DNA of 64,000 nucleotides from Lactifluus volemus (lineage: Eukaryota; Basidiomycota; Agaricomycetes; Russulales; Russulaceae): contig WTXI01000073.1 of the NCBI GenBank assembly GCA_022376515.1, forward strand, positions 62,001 through 126,000, read 5' to 3'. The translations under genes and the position numbers were made by a program. Below, one piece after another: positions 42,772 to 55,400 of the stretch (positions are counted from its first letter, which is position 1; each line of letters starts with the position of its first letter). The notes under the pieces are model-generated. The model saw only the letters and a program-made list of their open reading frames with translations, did no database searches and had not been told where the DNA came from.

Positions 42772-43633
42772 CCACCATCACGCTCACGCACCCCAACCAT
42801 AAACACAGGAACAACTCCATTACGGCTACCTCTGTTATGGCCATCACCTCCGAGTCGCAACCACATGATCACGACCGCTACATCCACACAACGAGCATCG
42901 TCACAGCGGTCGCAATTACACCAACCACGTTCGCAGAAAGCACCAACCATCACGTATACGATGGTCACGACCACATAGCGATTACGAACACGACCATGTT
43001 GACCGTTTTCGCCGCACCTACGATCATGACGCCGACGACGACTTTGCGGTGTTTTCCCATGCTGCGACAACTTGAACAGCGGTCCTTTTCCCTCTTCCCT
43101 GCCGTGTGCGCGCCGCTGCGCTTCAGGTCATTCTCATGCCGCATCGTCATTGATAGTGGGAGCCCACAACAAAAGTGCGACGGAGATCGCTGCCGCGAGA
43201 CTCAATCGTGGTGTGGCGCTCTTCCGCCTTTCCTCAGCTTTCGGACGGACAGATTCGACGAGTTGTCACCCACAATATATAGCACAGGAGGTATAGGTAT
43301 GGCGCAGAATCATTCTTCTCCCTCAGGGACTTGGAAGCAGTCAGGGCAATGAGGGCTACAAATTACGCAGGATGATATATTAGTACGGTAGAGTCTGTAG
43401 AAACTTCTCTATTCAGATTTTACTACACGAATGCGGCTCCTCTGCCGGCTGATTGCACACTCGATAACTCGATTCCATTTGGGTGTTACCGCGTCTGATG
43501 TCGATCTTCCACGAAATGCACGTGACGGGACACTCTCAACACAGATCAGCGCTTACCGTGTGACACTCGCTGAAGGCAAGCAAGATGGACAAGGGTTGCG
43601 CCCACTTACACGTGTTCCTCCCATATACCCACT
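42772..43633 (+). repeat. NLR upstream block before NLR5, right part
   Basis: Continues the block broken at 28196 and matches 320-1067 and 49110-50001. The 171-codon ORF at 42837-43352 is His/Thr-rich and is partly mirrored at 49216-49434, but frames are not kept, so it is not called a gene. Confidence 0.7.
43519..43524. promoter_or_regulatory. CACGTG (E-box type) site upstream of NLR5
   Basis: 110 bp before the start codon, context CACGAAATGCACGTGACGG, shared with NLR6 and NLR1. Confidence 0.45.
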
Positions 43634-46600
43634 ATGTCTTCGGCCAACGGCGCTGCTGTCCCTTCTCCCAACTTGCAACTCATTCTCAGTGCCGCCTTGG
43701 CAAACTACTCGAAGCAGACAGGGAAAGACCTTCAGTGTGATCCGCTATCTACCGAAATCCAACGTTGCAAGTCCCCCGATGATATCTTGAACGTTTTGAC
43801 GAGGCACGCAGAGAAGCTGGACAAGAATGACGACTCCAAATTGATGAAATATCTGAATCACATCGTGGATGGCTTGTATAGCTTATCAACCAATCCGGTC
43901 CTTAGCGCAGGTGCTAGCCTAGTAAGTCAAACCAGGTTTGTCTGTCTACTGTTGCTGTATCTTGGTGGTTATTGTAGGCATTCCCGCCCGCACAAATAGT
44001 GTTTTCTGGTATCAGCGTCCTTCTCGCCGTGCGTGTTTTCTTTGTCATATCTAATTACCTATTCATGACATCTGGGTCCATTAGGCTGCCAAAGGCGTCA
44101 AGGATGGTCACGATACGCTCATCGATGTCTTTGAGTGCCTCGAAAACTTCCTCATGCGCCTCACGAGTTATACTCGACCCGAGATCGAACCTACTCCGGC
44201 GATGACCGAAATTCTAGTCAAGATTTTGACCGAGTTCCTTTCGGTACTCTCCCTCGCGACAAAGTGGATGAATGAGGGACGGCTCAGTACGTTCTTCCTT
44301 TCTTAGAACTTCTTTGGCCTAACTTGCCACAGAGAAATTTGCAAAGAAGCTACTTGGCGACAATGAGGTCCAGACGGTGTTAAGAAGGATCGATAGACTC
44401 ACGCAGGAGGAGTCTCGGGCAACCGCAGTACAGACTTTGGAGATTATCTGTGGTCTCGTGAATAATATGACGGTAGTGATGGAAGGTGCGGCTCATACCT
44501 GAATCCTATGACCATGTGTATGGTACTTAATCGTTATCCGAGTAGATGGAAAGGCATCTACGGAAGGCATTCGGCAAGCTTTAGGTGTGCCCAACTGATA
44601 CTCCAGAATGAAATGTTTTAACCTGTGGGCCCAAGTTCTCATGCAATCCGCGGCAGAGCAAATCAACAAGGCGAACCGTTTGTGTCTCATACTGCCTCCC
44701 TTTGGACGTTCAATCTGACGTAGCTACCATAGGTGACCAATTACAAGAAAGATTTCGACGTTGGCTATCTCCTCCGGATCCATCCACCAACCACAATATT
44801 GCTTGCAAGGCACATCATGATGGTACTGCATTGTGGTTTATTCAAGGAGACACCTTCAAAGAATGGAAAGAGACTGGTTCACTTTTATGGATACATGGGA
44901 ACCGTAAGTATCCCTCCCAATTGTGAGTCTTGCTGCGTCTGATAGTCTTCTGTATTGTAGCCGGTGCTGGAAAGAGTGTGCTGTGGTACGTGATCAGTCT
45001 GTCACGGCTGCCTGAATGATGCACTCACTCCCATGAGAAGCTCAACGATCATTCAGGAGGTTCAGGACTTGCGCGATGCTGGGTTGGCCACCTTCGGGTA
45101 TTTTTATTTCGACTTTCGTGACGCGTCTAAGCGGGACACCCGGAGCTTGTTGTCATCGCTTCTTATTCAATTCTGTGCTCAATCTGATCCCTTCTGTCAA
45201 ATTCTTGCTGGTCTCTACTCGAAATACGATCATGGATCTCGACAGCCTAGTGACGATGTGCTCTTACAATGCTTGAAGAAGATGCTCGAACTTCCAGAGC
45301 AAGGCCCACTTTACCTGATTATAGACGCACTGGATGAATGCCCAAATTCGTCTGGCTTCCCTACACAACGCAAACAAGCCCTTGATATTCTCCAGGAGCT
45401 TGTGAACATCCGACTTCCATGTCTACATATCTGCATCACCAGTCGTCCTGAAGCAGACATCCGGGCCGTTCTCGAACCCCTAGCAGTCCATAACATCTCT
45501 CTCCACAACGAATCTGGACAAAACCAGGATATTATCGACTACATCCACTCTGCGGTTCGCTCGGACCTGAAGATGCGAGGCTGGAGAGAAGAGGATAAGA
45601 TATTGGTGATTGACACACTCACACTGAAAGCTGGCGGGATGTAAGTTGTGATCGAGTTGGTTATATCATAGTGCATGCTCACGCGATAACCTAGGTTTCG
45701 GTGGGTCCACTGCCAAATCGAGAGGTTGAGTCGGTGCTTTCCGCAGAGCATCAGACCAGCGTTGAATGAGTTGCCAAAGACTCTGGACGAGACATATGAC
45801 CGGACTTTGGAAGACATCGATGAGGAGATGCGGGGATACACATATCGCCTATTCCAATGCCTCACAGTATCCGTTCGCCCACTTCGTGTGAAGGAGCTCG
45901 TCGAGGTCTTTGCGATTGAGCTGGATGCGGAAGCGATGCCCGGATTTGATGTTAATTGGCGCCCCGAGGATGCAGAGGAAGCTGTGATGTCTGCATGCTC
46001 TACTTTGGTCAGCATTGTCGAGGATCACGGTTCTAAAGTCGTGCAGTTCTCGCACTTCACTGTGAAAGAGTACCTGACCTCAAGTCGGCTGGCGAACTCC
46101 GATCTTGTTCCTCATTATCACATTCCTCTATTGTCCGCACATACATTCCTCGCACGGGCTTGCCTTTGCATTCTACTTCAACTAGATGACACAATGCACA
46201 AAAGTCGCATCAAGGACTTCCCCCTGGCTGTATATGCAGCACAGTACTGGATTTATCATGCACAGTTCGAGAGTGTATCATCGCTTATCCAAGATGAGAT
46301 GGACTACCTCTTCGACAAAGATAAACCACATTTCGCATGCTGGGTCTGGTTATACGACATCGATAAACGCTGCCAATCATTTCCGTTCCCAAGTTCCCCG
46401 GAGAAACCCGATGCACTTCCACTGTATTATGCTGCGCTTTGTGGATTCCGTGATATAATAGAACGTCTAATCGATACAAGCCCAGAAGATGTCAACGCTG
46501 GTGGCGGAACGCACGTGACTCCACTTCACGCTGCGTCGGCTAGAGGTCATCTGGATGTTGCGGTTTTCCTGATGGAGCACGGCGCTGCTTTGAATGCTTG

Positions 46601-47294
46601 GGACTACGAAGGACACACTCCATTACACTTGGCATCGATATCTCGGCATGCCAGTGTCATAGGAGCGCTACTTGGCCGCGGCGCAGATCCAAACTCGGTG
46701 ACCAGAAATAAGGAGACTTCATTGTTAATCGCGTCGGAGCACGGAGACCTTGCGGCCGCCAGGCTGCTATTGGAGCATGGCGCTGACTTGAATCTCCGGG
46801 ATGAGAGTCATTGGAGTCCTCTTTTCAAGGCATCGGAAAACGGGCATTGCGACATTGCACGATTATTATTTGAACACGGCGCGAATGTCAACGAACAGAA
46901 CATATATGGCCTCACTCCATTACACTGTGCATCGGGTAGTAGACAACTTGCGATTGCGCAGATGCTCATTGATCGTGGTGCAAGCGTGGATCTTCGGGCT
47001 CTGCTGAACGATACCCCTTTGCACTATGCGTCGGTATCGGGATACGTGGAGGTTGCGCGGCTGTTTCTTGACCGTGGTGCTGATGTGAACGCACAGGGTA
47101 TGGATCTACTCACACCGTTGCATTTAGCGGCAGAAGGTGGACATTTCCAGCTTGCCGAGGTACTACTAGAGCACGGGGCGGATCTGGATCTCCAAAACAA
47201 GAAGGGCCAGACGCCTTTGCAAGTCGCTTTGGGGCGGTCTGACGACGAACTTGCGCAATTACTATCAAAGCGCGCTGGTGAGGAGGGGGCGTAG
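43634..47294 (+). CDS. NLR5: intact Goodbye-NACHT-ankyrin STAND protein (1056 aa)
   Basis: Exons: 43634-43921, 43978-44028, 44085-44286, 44333-44485, 44546-44584, 44636-44677 (42 nt), 44733-44903, 44961-44985 (25 nt), 45041-45640 and 45695-47294; 3171 nt in frame. Same domains as NLR2 with Walker A PGAGKS. By eye it is closest to NLR6: both have VLMQ followed by S or Y in the 42-nt exon, ILAGLYSKYDHGS in the NACHT, and IERLSRCFPQSI at the start of the last domain. Nine ankyrin repeats; several differ from NLR2 at the helix positions that usually contact ligands. The copia-gypsy stack sits 0.86 kb upstream and splits its upstream block but not the proximal CACGTG region, so expression may persist. 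Confidence 0.9.
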
Positions 47295-48739
47295 GGTATA
47301 ACCGAACGCATGGTCGCAGGTGGGATGCGGAATCAGAGACAGCCTATCAGAATATATTTTGTAGATCTGGTTCTGAAAAAGGAGAAAAGTCGAACTCTAA
47401 TCTCTTTACTAGTACCAGGCGTTCTCTGGATTCCCACAAATATCAAGATGGAGATGGAGTGAGATCTTTTACTTCACTTATCCGAAAGTCCTCGCGCCTC
47501 TCGTTGAGCTTGCTGGCGTGAGCAATCGGCAAAGGTAAGTGGATCTCCGCAACGGATGCATCTGGGACCAGTCGACCCTATGTGAAGCCAGCTTTAAGTT
47601 GTCGCACGTTTAGAGAGATTGAGAACGAAGACTCGAATTATATCTAAACCACAGCGTGATATAAACGAAAGGGTAGCCATAGTGGGTCTTTGCTACGATA
47701 ACTCCAAAGAATTTACCCAGATGATCCAACGCTATTTTCAGGATAAATTAGACGTTTAGGCTCTAAATAAGTCATGCGTCAGCCATCCGACAATGAAGTG
47801 ACATTACCTTGCCCCTCATATGACCCTTCACAAATTCCTTCGCCTGCAACCGTGACACCGTCCCTGCAGCAAAGTCCCCATCTGGCCTTTGAGCTGCAAT
47901 ACTCACGCGACGCGCACGTCCCGCATAACCCTCCAACCTAGGAACCCTAGGCAGAGCCACCTGGCTTTGCGCCGCGGCCATGCGGGGCGTGGGCGGGACT
48001 CCAGACGGGTGGCGCAAGCGCACAATGGGAGTGGGCGGGGGCGGGCGGAACATCTCAGCCGAGGGCGCCGTGGGGCGGTGATTGCGTACAGCGCTCGCAT
48101 ACGCCTGGTCATGCGGGATGATGATCGTTTCCTTCGCAGGTGCGAGGACAGAGGGCACCGGCTGCTGATGCTGCTGTAGAAGCGGAATATCGGTGTGCGT
48201 GGCCGCACGAGGAACGCTCATTTGTGGCTGTGGGATAACTGCCAGTCCGAAACAAAAAAAAAAAGAAATCAATGAATTAATTCCTCTGAAACGAGAGTTG
48301 GAAGAAAACGCACATGGAAGGATATTCATTGGATGGACATAGGCCCTATATGTAGCCCCAGCAGTGCGCACCTCTGCTGCTCACTGACCGGGAGGTGTCT
48401 GCCTCGGACTCTACAAAGGTCTTGCCAGGGACAGCGGACTTGCTCCCGACAAGCGCCGTCGTTGAGACAGACCGGAGCTGCGGTCCGGAACGGACACCCA
48501 TCCGTCATGAACGCTGCCACTCGTCAGGACCTACTTAGAGATGAGAAGCAGGAAGACCCCTACAAGCAACAGTTATTATCCCAGGGACTCTACCCACGGT
48601 TCAGGGTGAAGTGCCGGCACGGCGTAGTCTTGTATGCCAACTGTGTCTTCTTCGGGGCCGAGTGCACTTGCAACGGCATCAGCTGGGTTATTTGAGCATG
48701 ATTGTTGTGGGGTATTTGCACCCGCGCAAGCTAACTTAG
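47295..48739 (+). repeat. NLR5 3' tag and degenerate spacer repeat
   Basis: 3' tag at 47300-47430 (GACAGCCTATCAGAATATATTTTG, split here by one base from NLR6). The block at 47600-47760 matches 19320-19480. Positions 47830-48240 form the best-preserved copy of the spacer repeat; its antisense frame (48371-47772, with RLRHPSGVPPTPRMA and LPRVPRLEGYAGR) is open for 199 codons, while relatives at 6317-5931 and 19921-19637 keep short matching peptides (CHPSGDPPHR; PRFPRLEGYAG). No gene is called. Confidence 0.5.
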
Positions 48740-50001
48740 CTAAGGTCGTTACCACCAATAACCTCGAAAATTGACTCAATACTCAATGCTGTTTCTCTAT
48801 GCCTACAATTTTCGACCAATCCAGCTCACTGTTTCACAGTTTATAAACGATGGATACAACAAATTGGGTGACAACGGTGCCGCGGCACAGAAATGATATG
48901 AGTCAATTTTGGGGCTCTTTCTTTTTTCCCGAGTGGTAGATAACGTGAGTCCAAACCTCCACGCGCCGCCTTCCCGCCTCTTCACTTCCATGAATATTGG
49001 CTAGCCATCTGATGTCATGACTGGGTTGGCGATGACAACGACGACATCTATGGCGCGGAGGGAGCGTCCATACCCTCGTGGCCACCACTCCAACTTGAAC
49101 GACGTAAACGCCCACCACTGTCACGCTCACGCACTGCAACCACAAGCACGAGAACAACTCCATATGGCTACCTCTGTTATGGCCACCACCGCCTGACCAT
49201 CCGAGTCGCAGCCACATGACTATGACCGCTTCAGCGAGGGTCACCCACACAAGGAGTATGGTCACAGCGGTCGCAATCACAGCAACCACGTCCACAGAAA
49301 GCACCAATTACCATGTACACGATGGTCATGACCACGTAGTGATCACGAATACGACCATGTTGATCCTTTCCGCCACGCCTACAACCAGGACGCCGACGAC
49401 GACTTCGGTGTTTTTCCATGCTGCGACAACTTGAATAACGGGGATGGCCCACGTCGACAAGCACCAACGACGTGACCGGCAGGTCACTCCCACGCCGCCT
49501 CGTCGTTAATAGTGGCAGACCACGACAAGGTACGACTGCGATCGCTGCCGCGAGTCTCGATCGTGGTGGCGCGGCGCTCTCCCGCATTTCCTCAGCTTTG
49601 GGACGGACAGGTTCGACGAGTGGGCACCCACAGTATGTAGCACAGGTGGTATAGGTGTAGCGCAGAGTCATTCCTCTCCCTCGGCAACTTGGCAACGGCC
49701 AGGAAAATGAGGCTACAAATTCAGGCATGACGAAGAATTAGTATGACAGTGTGTAGAGTCTTCAGTATTAAATTTCTACTACCCGAATGGGGCTCCCTCC
49801 GCGGGCTGATTGCACACTCCATAACTCGATTCCATATCAATAAGGGTGTTGGCGCGTCTGACATCGATCCATACGTCTTGCACGAAATGCACGTGATAGG
49901 CTCTAGCCCAGATCAGCGCTTACAGTGTGACACTGGCTAAAGACAAGCAAGATGGAGCAAGGGTTGCGCCCACTTACACACGTTCCTCCCGTATACCCAC
50001 T
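48740..50001 (+). repeat. NLR upstream block before NLR6
   Basis: Best uninterrupted copy of the block also found before NLR1 and NLR5, ending at the start codon. No gene is seen in it. Confidence 0.7.
49890..49895. promoter_or_regulatory. CACGTG (E-box type) site upstream of NLR6
   Basis: 107 bp before the start codon, context CACGAAATGCACGTGATAGG. Confidence 0.45.
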
Positions 50002-53000
50002 ATGTCTTCGGTTAACGATGCTGCTGTCCCTTCTCCCAACTTGCAACTCATTCTCAGTGCCGCCTTGGCAAACTACTCGAAGCAGACAGGGAAAGACCTT
50101 CAGTGTGATCCACTATCTACCGAAATCCAACGTTGCAAGTCCCCCGATGATATCTCGAACCTTTTAAAGAAGCACGCAGAGAAGCTCGATAAAAGCGACG
50201 ACTCAAAATTGATGAAATATCTGAACCACATCGTGGATGGCTTGTATAGCTTATCGACCAATCCGGTCCTCAGCGCAGGTGCTAGCCTAGTAAGTCAAAC
50301 CGGGTTTGTCTGTCCACTGTTGCTGTATCTTGACGGCTATTGTAGGCATTCCCGCCCGCACAAATAGTGTTTTCTGGTATCAGCGTCCTTCTCGCCGTGC
50401 GTGTTTTCTTTGTCGTGTCAAATTACCTATTTATCACATCTGGGTCGATTAGGCTGCCAAAGGCGTCAAGGATGGCCACGATACACTTGTCGATGTCTTT
50501 GAGTGCCTCGAAAACTTCCTCATGCGCCTCGCGAGTTATACTCGACCCGAGATCGAACCCACTCCGGCGATGACCGAAATACTAGTCAAGATTTTGACCG
50601 AGTTCCTTTCGGTACTCTCCCTCGCGACAAAGTGGATGAATGAGGGACGGCTCAGTACGTTCTTCCTTTCTTAGAACTTCTTTGGCCCAACTGTCCACAG
50701 AGAAATTTGCAAAGAAGTTACTTGGCGACAATGATTTCCAGGCGGTGTTAAGAAGGATCGATAGACTCACGCAAGAGGAGTCTCGGGCAACCGCAGTGCA
50801 GACTTTGGAGATCATCTGTGGTCTCGTGAATAATATGACGGTAGTGATGGAAGGTGCGGCTCATACCTGAATCCTATGACCATGTGTATGGTACTTATTC
50901 CTTATCCGAGTAGATGGAAAGGCGTCTACGGAAGGCATTCGGCAAGCTTTAGGTGTGTCTAACTCATACTTCAGAATGAAACGTTTTAACCTGTGGGCCC
51001 AAGTTCTCATGCAATACGCGGCAGAGCAAATCAACAAGGCAAACCGTTTGTGCCTCATACTGCCTCCATTTGGACGTTGATTGTGACGTAGCTACCATAG
51101 GTGACCAATTACAAGAAAGATTTCGACGTTGGCTATCTCCTCCGGATCCGTCCACCAACCACAATATTGCTTGCAAGGCACATCATGATGGTACCGCGTT
51201 ATGGTTTATTCAAGGAGATACCTTCAAAGAATGGAAAGAGACTGGTTTGCTTTTATGGATACATGGGAACCGTAAGTGTCTCTCCCAATTGTGGGTCTTG
51301 CTGCGTCTGATAGTCTCCTGTATTGTAGCCGGTTGTGGAAAGAGTGTGCTGTGGTACGTGATGTGTCTGTCACGGCTGCCTGAATGATGCACTCACTCCC
51401 ATGAGAAGCTCAACGATCATTCAGGAGGTTCAAGACTTGCGCGATGCTGGGTTGGCCACCTTCGGGTATTTTTATTTCGACTTTCGTGACGCGTCTAAGC
51501 GGGACACCCGGAGCTTGTTGTCATCGCTTCTTATTCAATTCTGTGCTCAATCTGATCCCTTCTGTCAAATTCTTGCTGGTCTCTACTCAAAGTACGATCA
51601 TGGATCTCGACAGCCTAGTGACGATGTGCTCTTACAATGCTTGAAGAAGATGCTCGAACTTCCAGAGCAAGGCCCACTTTACCTGATCATAGACGCACTG
51701 GATGAATGCCCAAATTCGTCTGGGTTCCCTACACAACGCAAACAAGCCCTTGATATTGTCCAGGAGCTTGTCAACATCCGACATCCATGTCTACATGTCT
51801 GCATCACCAGTCGTCCTGAGGCAGACATCCGTGCCGTTCTCGAACCCCTAGCAGTCCATAACATCTCTCTCCACAACGAATCTGGACAACACCAGGATAT
51901 TATCGACTACATCCACTCTGTGGTTCGCTCAGACCTGAAGATGCGAGGCTGGAGAGAAGAGGATAAGATATTGGTGATTGACACTCTCGCACTCAAAGCT
52001 GGTGGGATGTAAGTTGTGATTGACTTGGTTATACTATAGTGCGTGCTCACATGATGAGATAGGTTTCGGTGGGTCCACTGCCAAATCGAAAGGTTGAGTC
52101 GGTGCTTTCCCCAGAGCATCAGACGAGCGTTGAATGAGTTGCCAAAGACTCTGGACGAGACATATGACCGGACTTTGGAAGACATCGATGAGGAGATGCG
52201 GGGATACACATATCGCCTATTCCAATGCCTCACAGTATCCGTTCGCCCACTTCGTGTGAAGGAACTCGTCGAGGTCTTTGCGATTGAGCTGGACGCGGGA
52301 ACGATGCCTGGATTTGATGCAAATTGGCGTCCCGAGGATGCAGAGGAAGCTGTGATGTCGGCATGCTCTACTTTAGTCACCATTGTTGAGGACGACGGTT
52401 CGAAAATTGTGCAGTTCTCCCACTTCACTGTGAAGGAGTATCTGACATCAAGTCGGCTGGCGAACTCAAATCTTGTTTCTCACTATCACATTCCTCTACT
52501 GTCCGCACATACATTCCTCGCACGGGCTTGCCTTTGCATACTACTTCAACTAGATGACACAATGGACGAAGGTCGCATCAAGAATTCCCCCTGGCTAAAT
52601 ATGCAGCGCAGTATTGGATCAATCATGCACAGTTTGAGGGTGTATCATCGCTCATCCAAGATGAGATGGACTACCTCTTTGACAAGGACAAACCACATTT
52701 TGCGTGCTGGCTCTGGGGATACAATATCGATCTACCCTGGAAGTCATTTTTTTTCACTGGTTCCCTGAAGAAACCCGATGCACTCCCACTGTATTATGCT
52801 GCGCTTTGCGGTTTCCGCGATACAATAGAACGTCTAATCTATACAAGCCCAGAAGATGTCCACGCTAATGGCGGAACGCACGTGACTCCACTCCACGCTG
52901 CGTCGGCCGAAGGTCATCTGGAAGTTACGCTTTTCCTACTGGATCACGGTGCTGATTTGAATGCTCGGGACAACGACGGAGAAAATCCATTACACTTGGC

Positions 53001-53661
53001 ATCGAGATCTCGGCATGCCAGGGTCATAAGAGCGCTACTTGGCCGCGGCGCAGATCCAAACTCGGTCACTGACCGAAAGAAGACTTCATTGTTAATCGCG
53101 TCGGAGCACGGAGACCTTGTGGCCGCCAGTCTGCTATTGGAGCATGGCGCTGACTTGAATCTCCGGGATGAGTGTAATTGGAGTCCTCTCGAGAATGCAT
53201 CGTTTTACGGGCATTGCGACATTGCACAATTATTATTCAATCACGGCGCGAATGCCAACGAACAGGACGAATATGACTTTTCTCCATTACACATTGCATC
53301 GTATTGTGGACAACTTGCGACTGCACGGATGCTCATTGAGCGTGGTGCAAGCGTGGATCTTCGGACTCGGGGGAACGAGACCCCTTTGCACATGGCGTCG
53401 ATATATGGATTCGTGGAGGTTGTGCGGCTGTTGCTTGACCGTGGTGCTGATGTGAACGCACAGGATGAGGCTGTACTCACCCCGTTGCATTTAGCGGCAG
53501 AATATGGACATCTCCAGGTTGCCGAGGTTCTACTCGAGCATAGGGCGGATCTGGATCTCCAAAACGAGAATGGCCAGACGCCTTTGCAAGTCGCTTTGGG
53601 GAAGTCTCACGACGAACTTGCGCAATTACTATCAAAGCGTGCTGGTGAGGAGGAGGCGTAG
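50002..53661 (+). pseudogene. NLR6: Goodbye-NACHT-ankyrin gene with one-base deletion
   Basis: Exons: 50002-50289, 50346-50396, 50453-50654, 50701-50853, 50914-50952, 51004-51045 (42 nt), 51101-51271, 51329-51353 (25 nt, PGCGKS), 51409-52008 and 52063-53661. Exon 10 is 1599 nt where NLR3 and NLR5 have 1600. Near 52580-52590 this copy reads CATCAAGAATTCCCC where NLR5 has CATCAAGGACTTCCCC, so a single base is missing. Translation then leaves the family frame and stops at 52768, giving a Goodbye-NACHT protein without ankyrin repeats. The ankyrin half (52666-53661) is open and undamaged, so the deletion is recent or a sequencing error. If real, the product could still act as a sensor-less or regulatory form. 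Confidence 0.85.
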
Positions 53662-54144
53662 GGTATAACCGAACGCATGGTTGGAAGTGGGATGCGGAAT
53701 CAAAGACAGCCTATCATAATATATTTTGTAGATCTGGTTCTGAAAAAGGAGTCTTTACTAGTACCAGGCGTTCTCTGGGTTCCCGCAAATATCAAGATGG
53801 AGAAGATGGAGTGAGATCTTTTGCTTCACTTATCCGAAAGTCCTTGCGCCTCTCGTTGAGCTTGCTAGCGTGAGAAATCGGCAAAGGCAAATGGATCTCC
53901 GCAACGGATGCATCCGGGACCAATCGACCCTATGTGAAGCCAGCTTTAGGCTGTCGCACGTTTAGAGAGATTGAGAACGAAGACTCGAATTACATCTAAA
54001 CCACAGCGTAATATAAACGAAAGGGTAGCCATAGTTACACAGCGTGGGTCTTTGCAACGATAACTCCAACGAATTTACCCGTATGATCCAACGCTATTTT
54101 CAGGATAAATTAGACATTTAGGCTCTAAAAACACATAGTCAAAC
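53662..54144 (+). repeat. NLR6 3' tag and last spacer block of the array
   Basis: Matches 47295-47760 closely (TAGGGTATAACCGAACGCATGG, then the block with AGAGATTGAGAACGAAGACTC). The homology ends at about 54140, which is the right edge of the array. Confidence 0.65.
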
Positions 54145-54289
54145 TACAATGTATCGACTCAATCGGCCCAGCGAAGACATACAATGTATCGACTCAGTCG
54201 GGCCAGCGGGCCCGCTAGCCACTCAGCGGACATACCATATTAGGCTCTAGCGGTCATACCATATTAGGCTCCAGCTGACATACCATATT
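54145..54289 (+). repeat. Short tandem repeats at the array edge
   Basis: A unit containing ACAATGTATCGACTCARTCGG occurs twice (about 54148 and 54181) and a unit with CATACCATATTAGGCTC occurs three times, slightly varied (about 54231-54289). No function can be assigned. Confidence 0.7.
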
Positions 54290-55400
54290 AGAGCGGCAGC
54301 AACCTTTGGCTGCAACCTTTCGGCAGCAATCTCTCGGCAGTGACTTTTCGGCAGTGACATTTTGGCAGCGACGTTTCGGCAGTGATGTTTCGGCAGCGAT
54401 CTTTTGGCAGTGACCCTTAGGCAGCGACGTTTTGGCAGCAGCGTCTCTGCAGTGATGTTTCGGCAGCGACGTTTCGGCAGCGACGTTTCGGCAGCGGCGT
54501 CTCGGCAGTGACATCTCGGCAGTGATGTTTTCGCAGTGACGGCAGCGACGTTTCTGCAGTGACATCTCGACCTGTTGGCCGCTACCTTTGGCAGCAGCGT
54601 CTCGGCAGCGACATTTCAGCAGTGACGTCTCGGCAGTGATGTTTCGGCAGTAACATTTAGGCCGCGACCTTTTGGCAGCAGCGTCTCGGCAGTGACGCTT
54701 CGGCAGCGACCTTTTGGCAGCGACGTTTCGGCAGCGGCGTCTCGGCAGTGACATCTCGGCAGCGTTGTTTCTGCAGTGGCATCAGCGACGTTTCTGCAGT
54801 GACATCTCGACCTGTTGGCCGCGACCTTTGGCAGCAGCGTCTCGGCAGTGACGCTTCGGCAGCGACATTTCGGCAGCATTGTTTCGGCAGCATTGCTTCG
54901 GCAGCATTGTTTCGGCAGCGTTGTTTCGGCAGCATTGTTTCGGCAGCGTTGTTTCGGCAGTGATATCTTGGCAGTGATGTATCGGCAGTACCATTTTGGC
55001 CATGACCTTTTGGCAGCAGCGTCTCGGCAGTGACGCTTCGGCAGCGACATTTCGGCGGCGACATTTCGGCAGCGACATTTCGGCAGCAATATTTCGGCAG
55101 CATTGTTTCGGCAGCGTTGTTTCGGCAGTGACATCTTGGCAGTGATGTATCGGCAGTACCATTTTGGCCATGACCTTTTGGCAGCAGCATCTCGGCAGTG
55201 ACGCTTCGGCAGCGACATGTCGGCAGCAATGTTTCGGCAGTAATGTTTCGGCAGCATTGTTTCGGCAGCGTTGTTTCGGCAGTGACATCTCGGCAGTGAT
55301 GGATCGGCAGTAACATTTTGGCCGTGACCTTTTGGCAGCAGCATCTCGGCAGTGACGTTTTAGCAGCGATGTTTCTGCAGCAGATCCTTCGGTAGGACGT
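54290..55400. repeat. 14-bp minisatellite, about 75-80 units
   Basis: The consensus on the + strand is close to CGGCAGYGACRTTT. Units vary, and larger blocks of about 150-200 bp recur (compare 54675-54810, 55010-55150 and 55175-55320), pointing to higher-order duplication. Since 14 is not a multiple of 3, all three minus-strand frames encode the same kind of 14-residue periodic Ala/Cys/Lys-rich peptide and stay open for 219-263 codons. These ORFs are a by-product of the repeat and not genes. Confidence 0.9.

Noticed and set aside
42837..43352. 171-codon His/Thr-rich ORF before NLR5
   Set aside because: The related DNA at 320-600 and 49200-49440 does not keep the frame or length; best seen as part of the upstream repeat.
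47772..48371. 199-codon antisense ORF in the NLR5-NLR6 spacer as a gene
   Set aside because: Other copies of the block are broken by stops and shifts, and no known domain is visible. Kept only as a spacer repeat and a finding.
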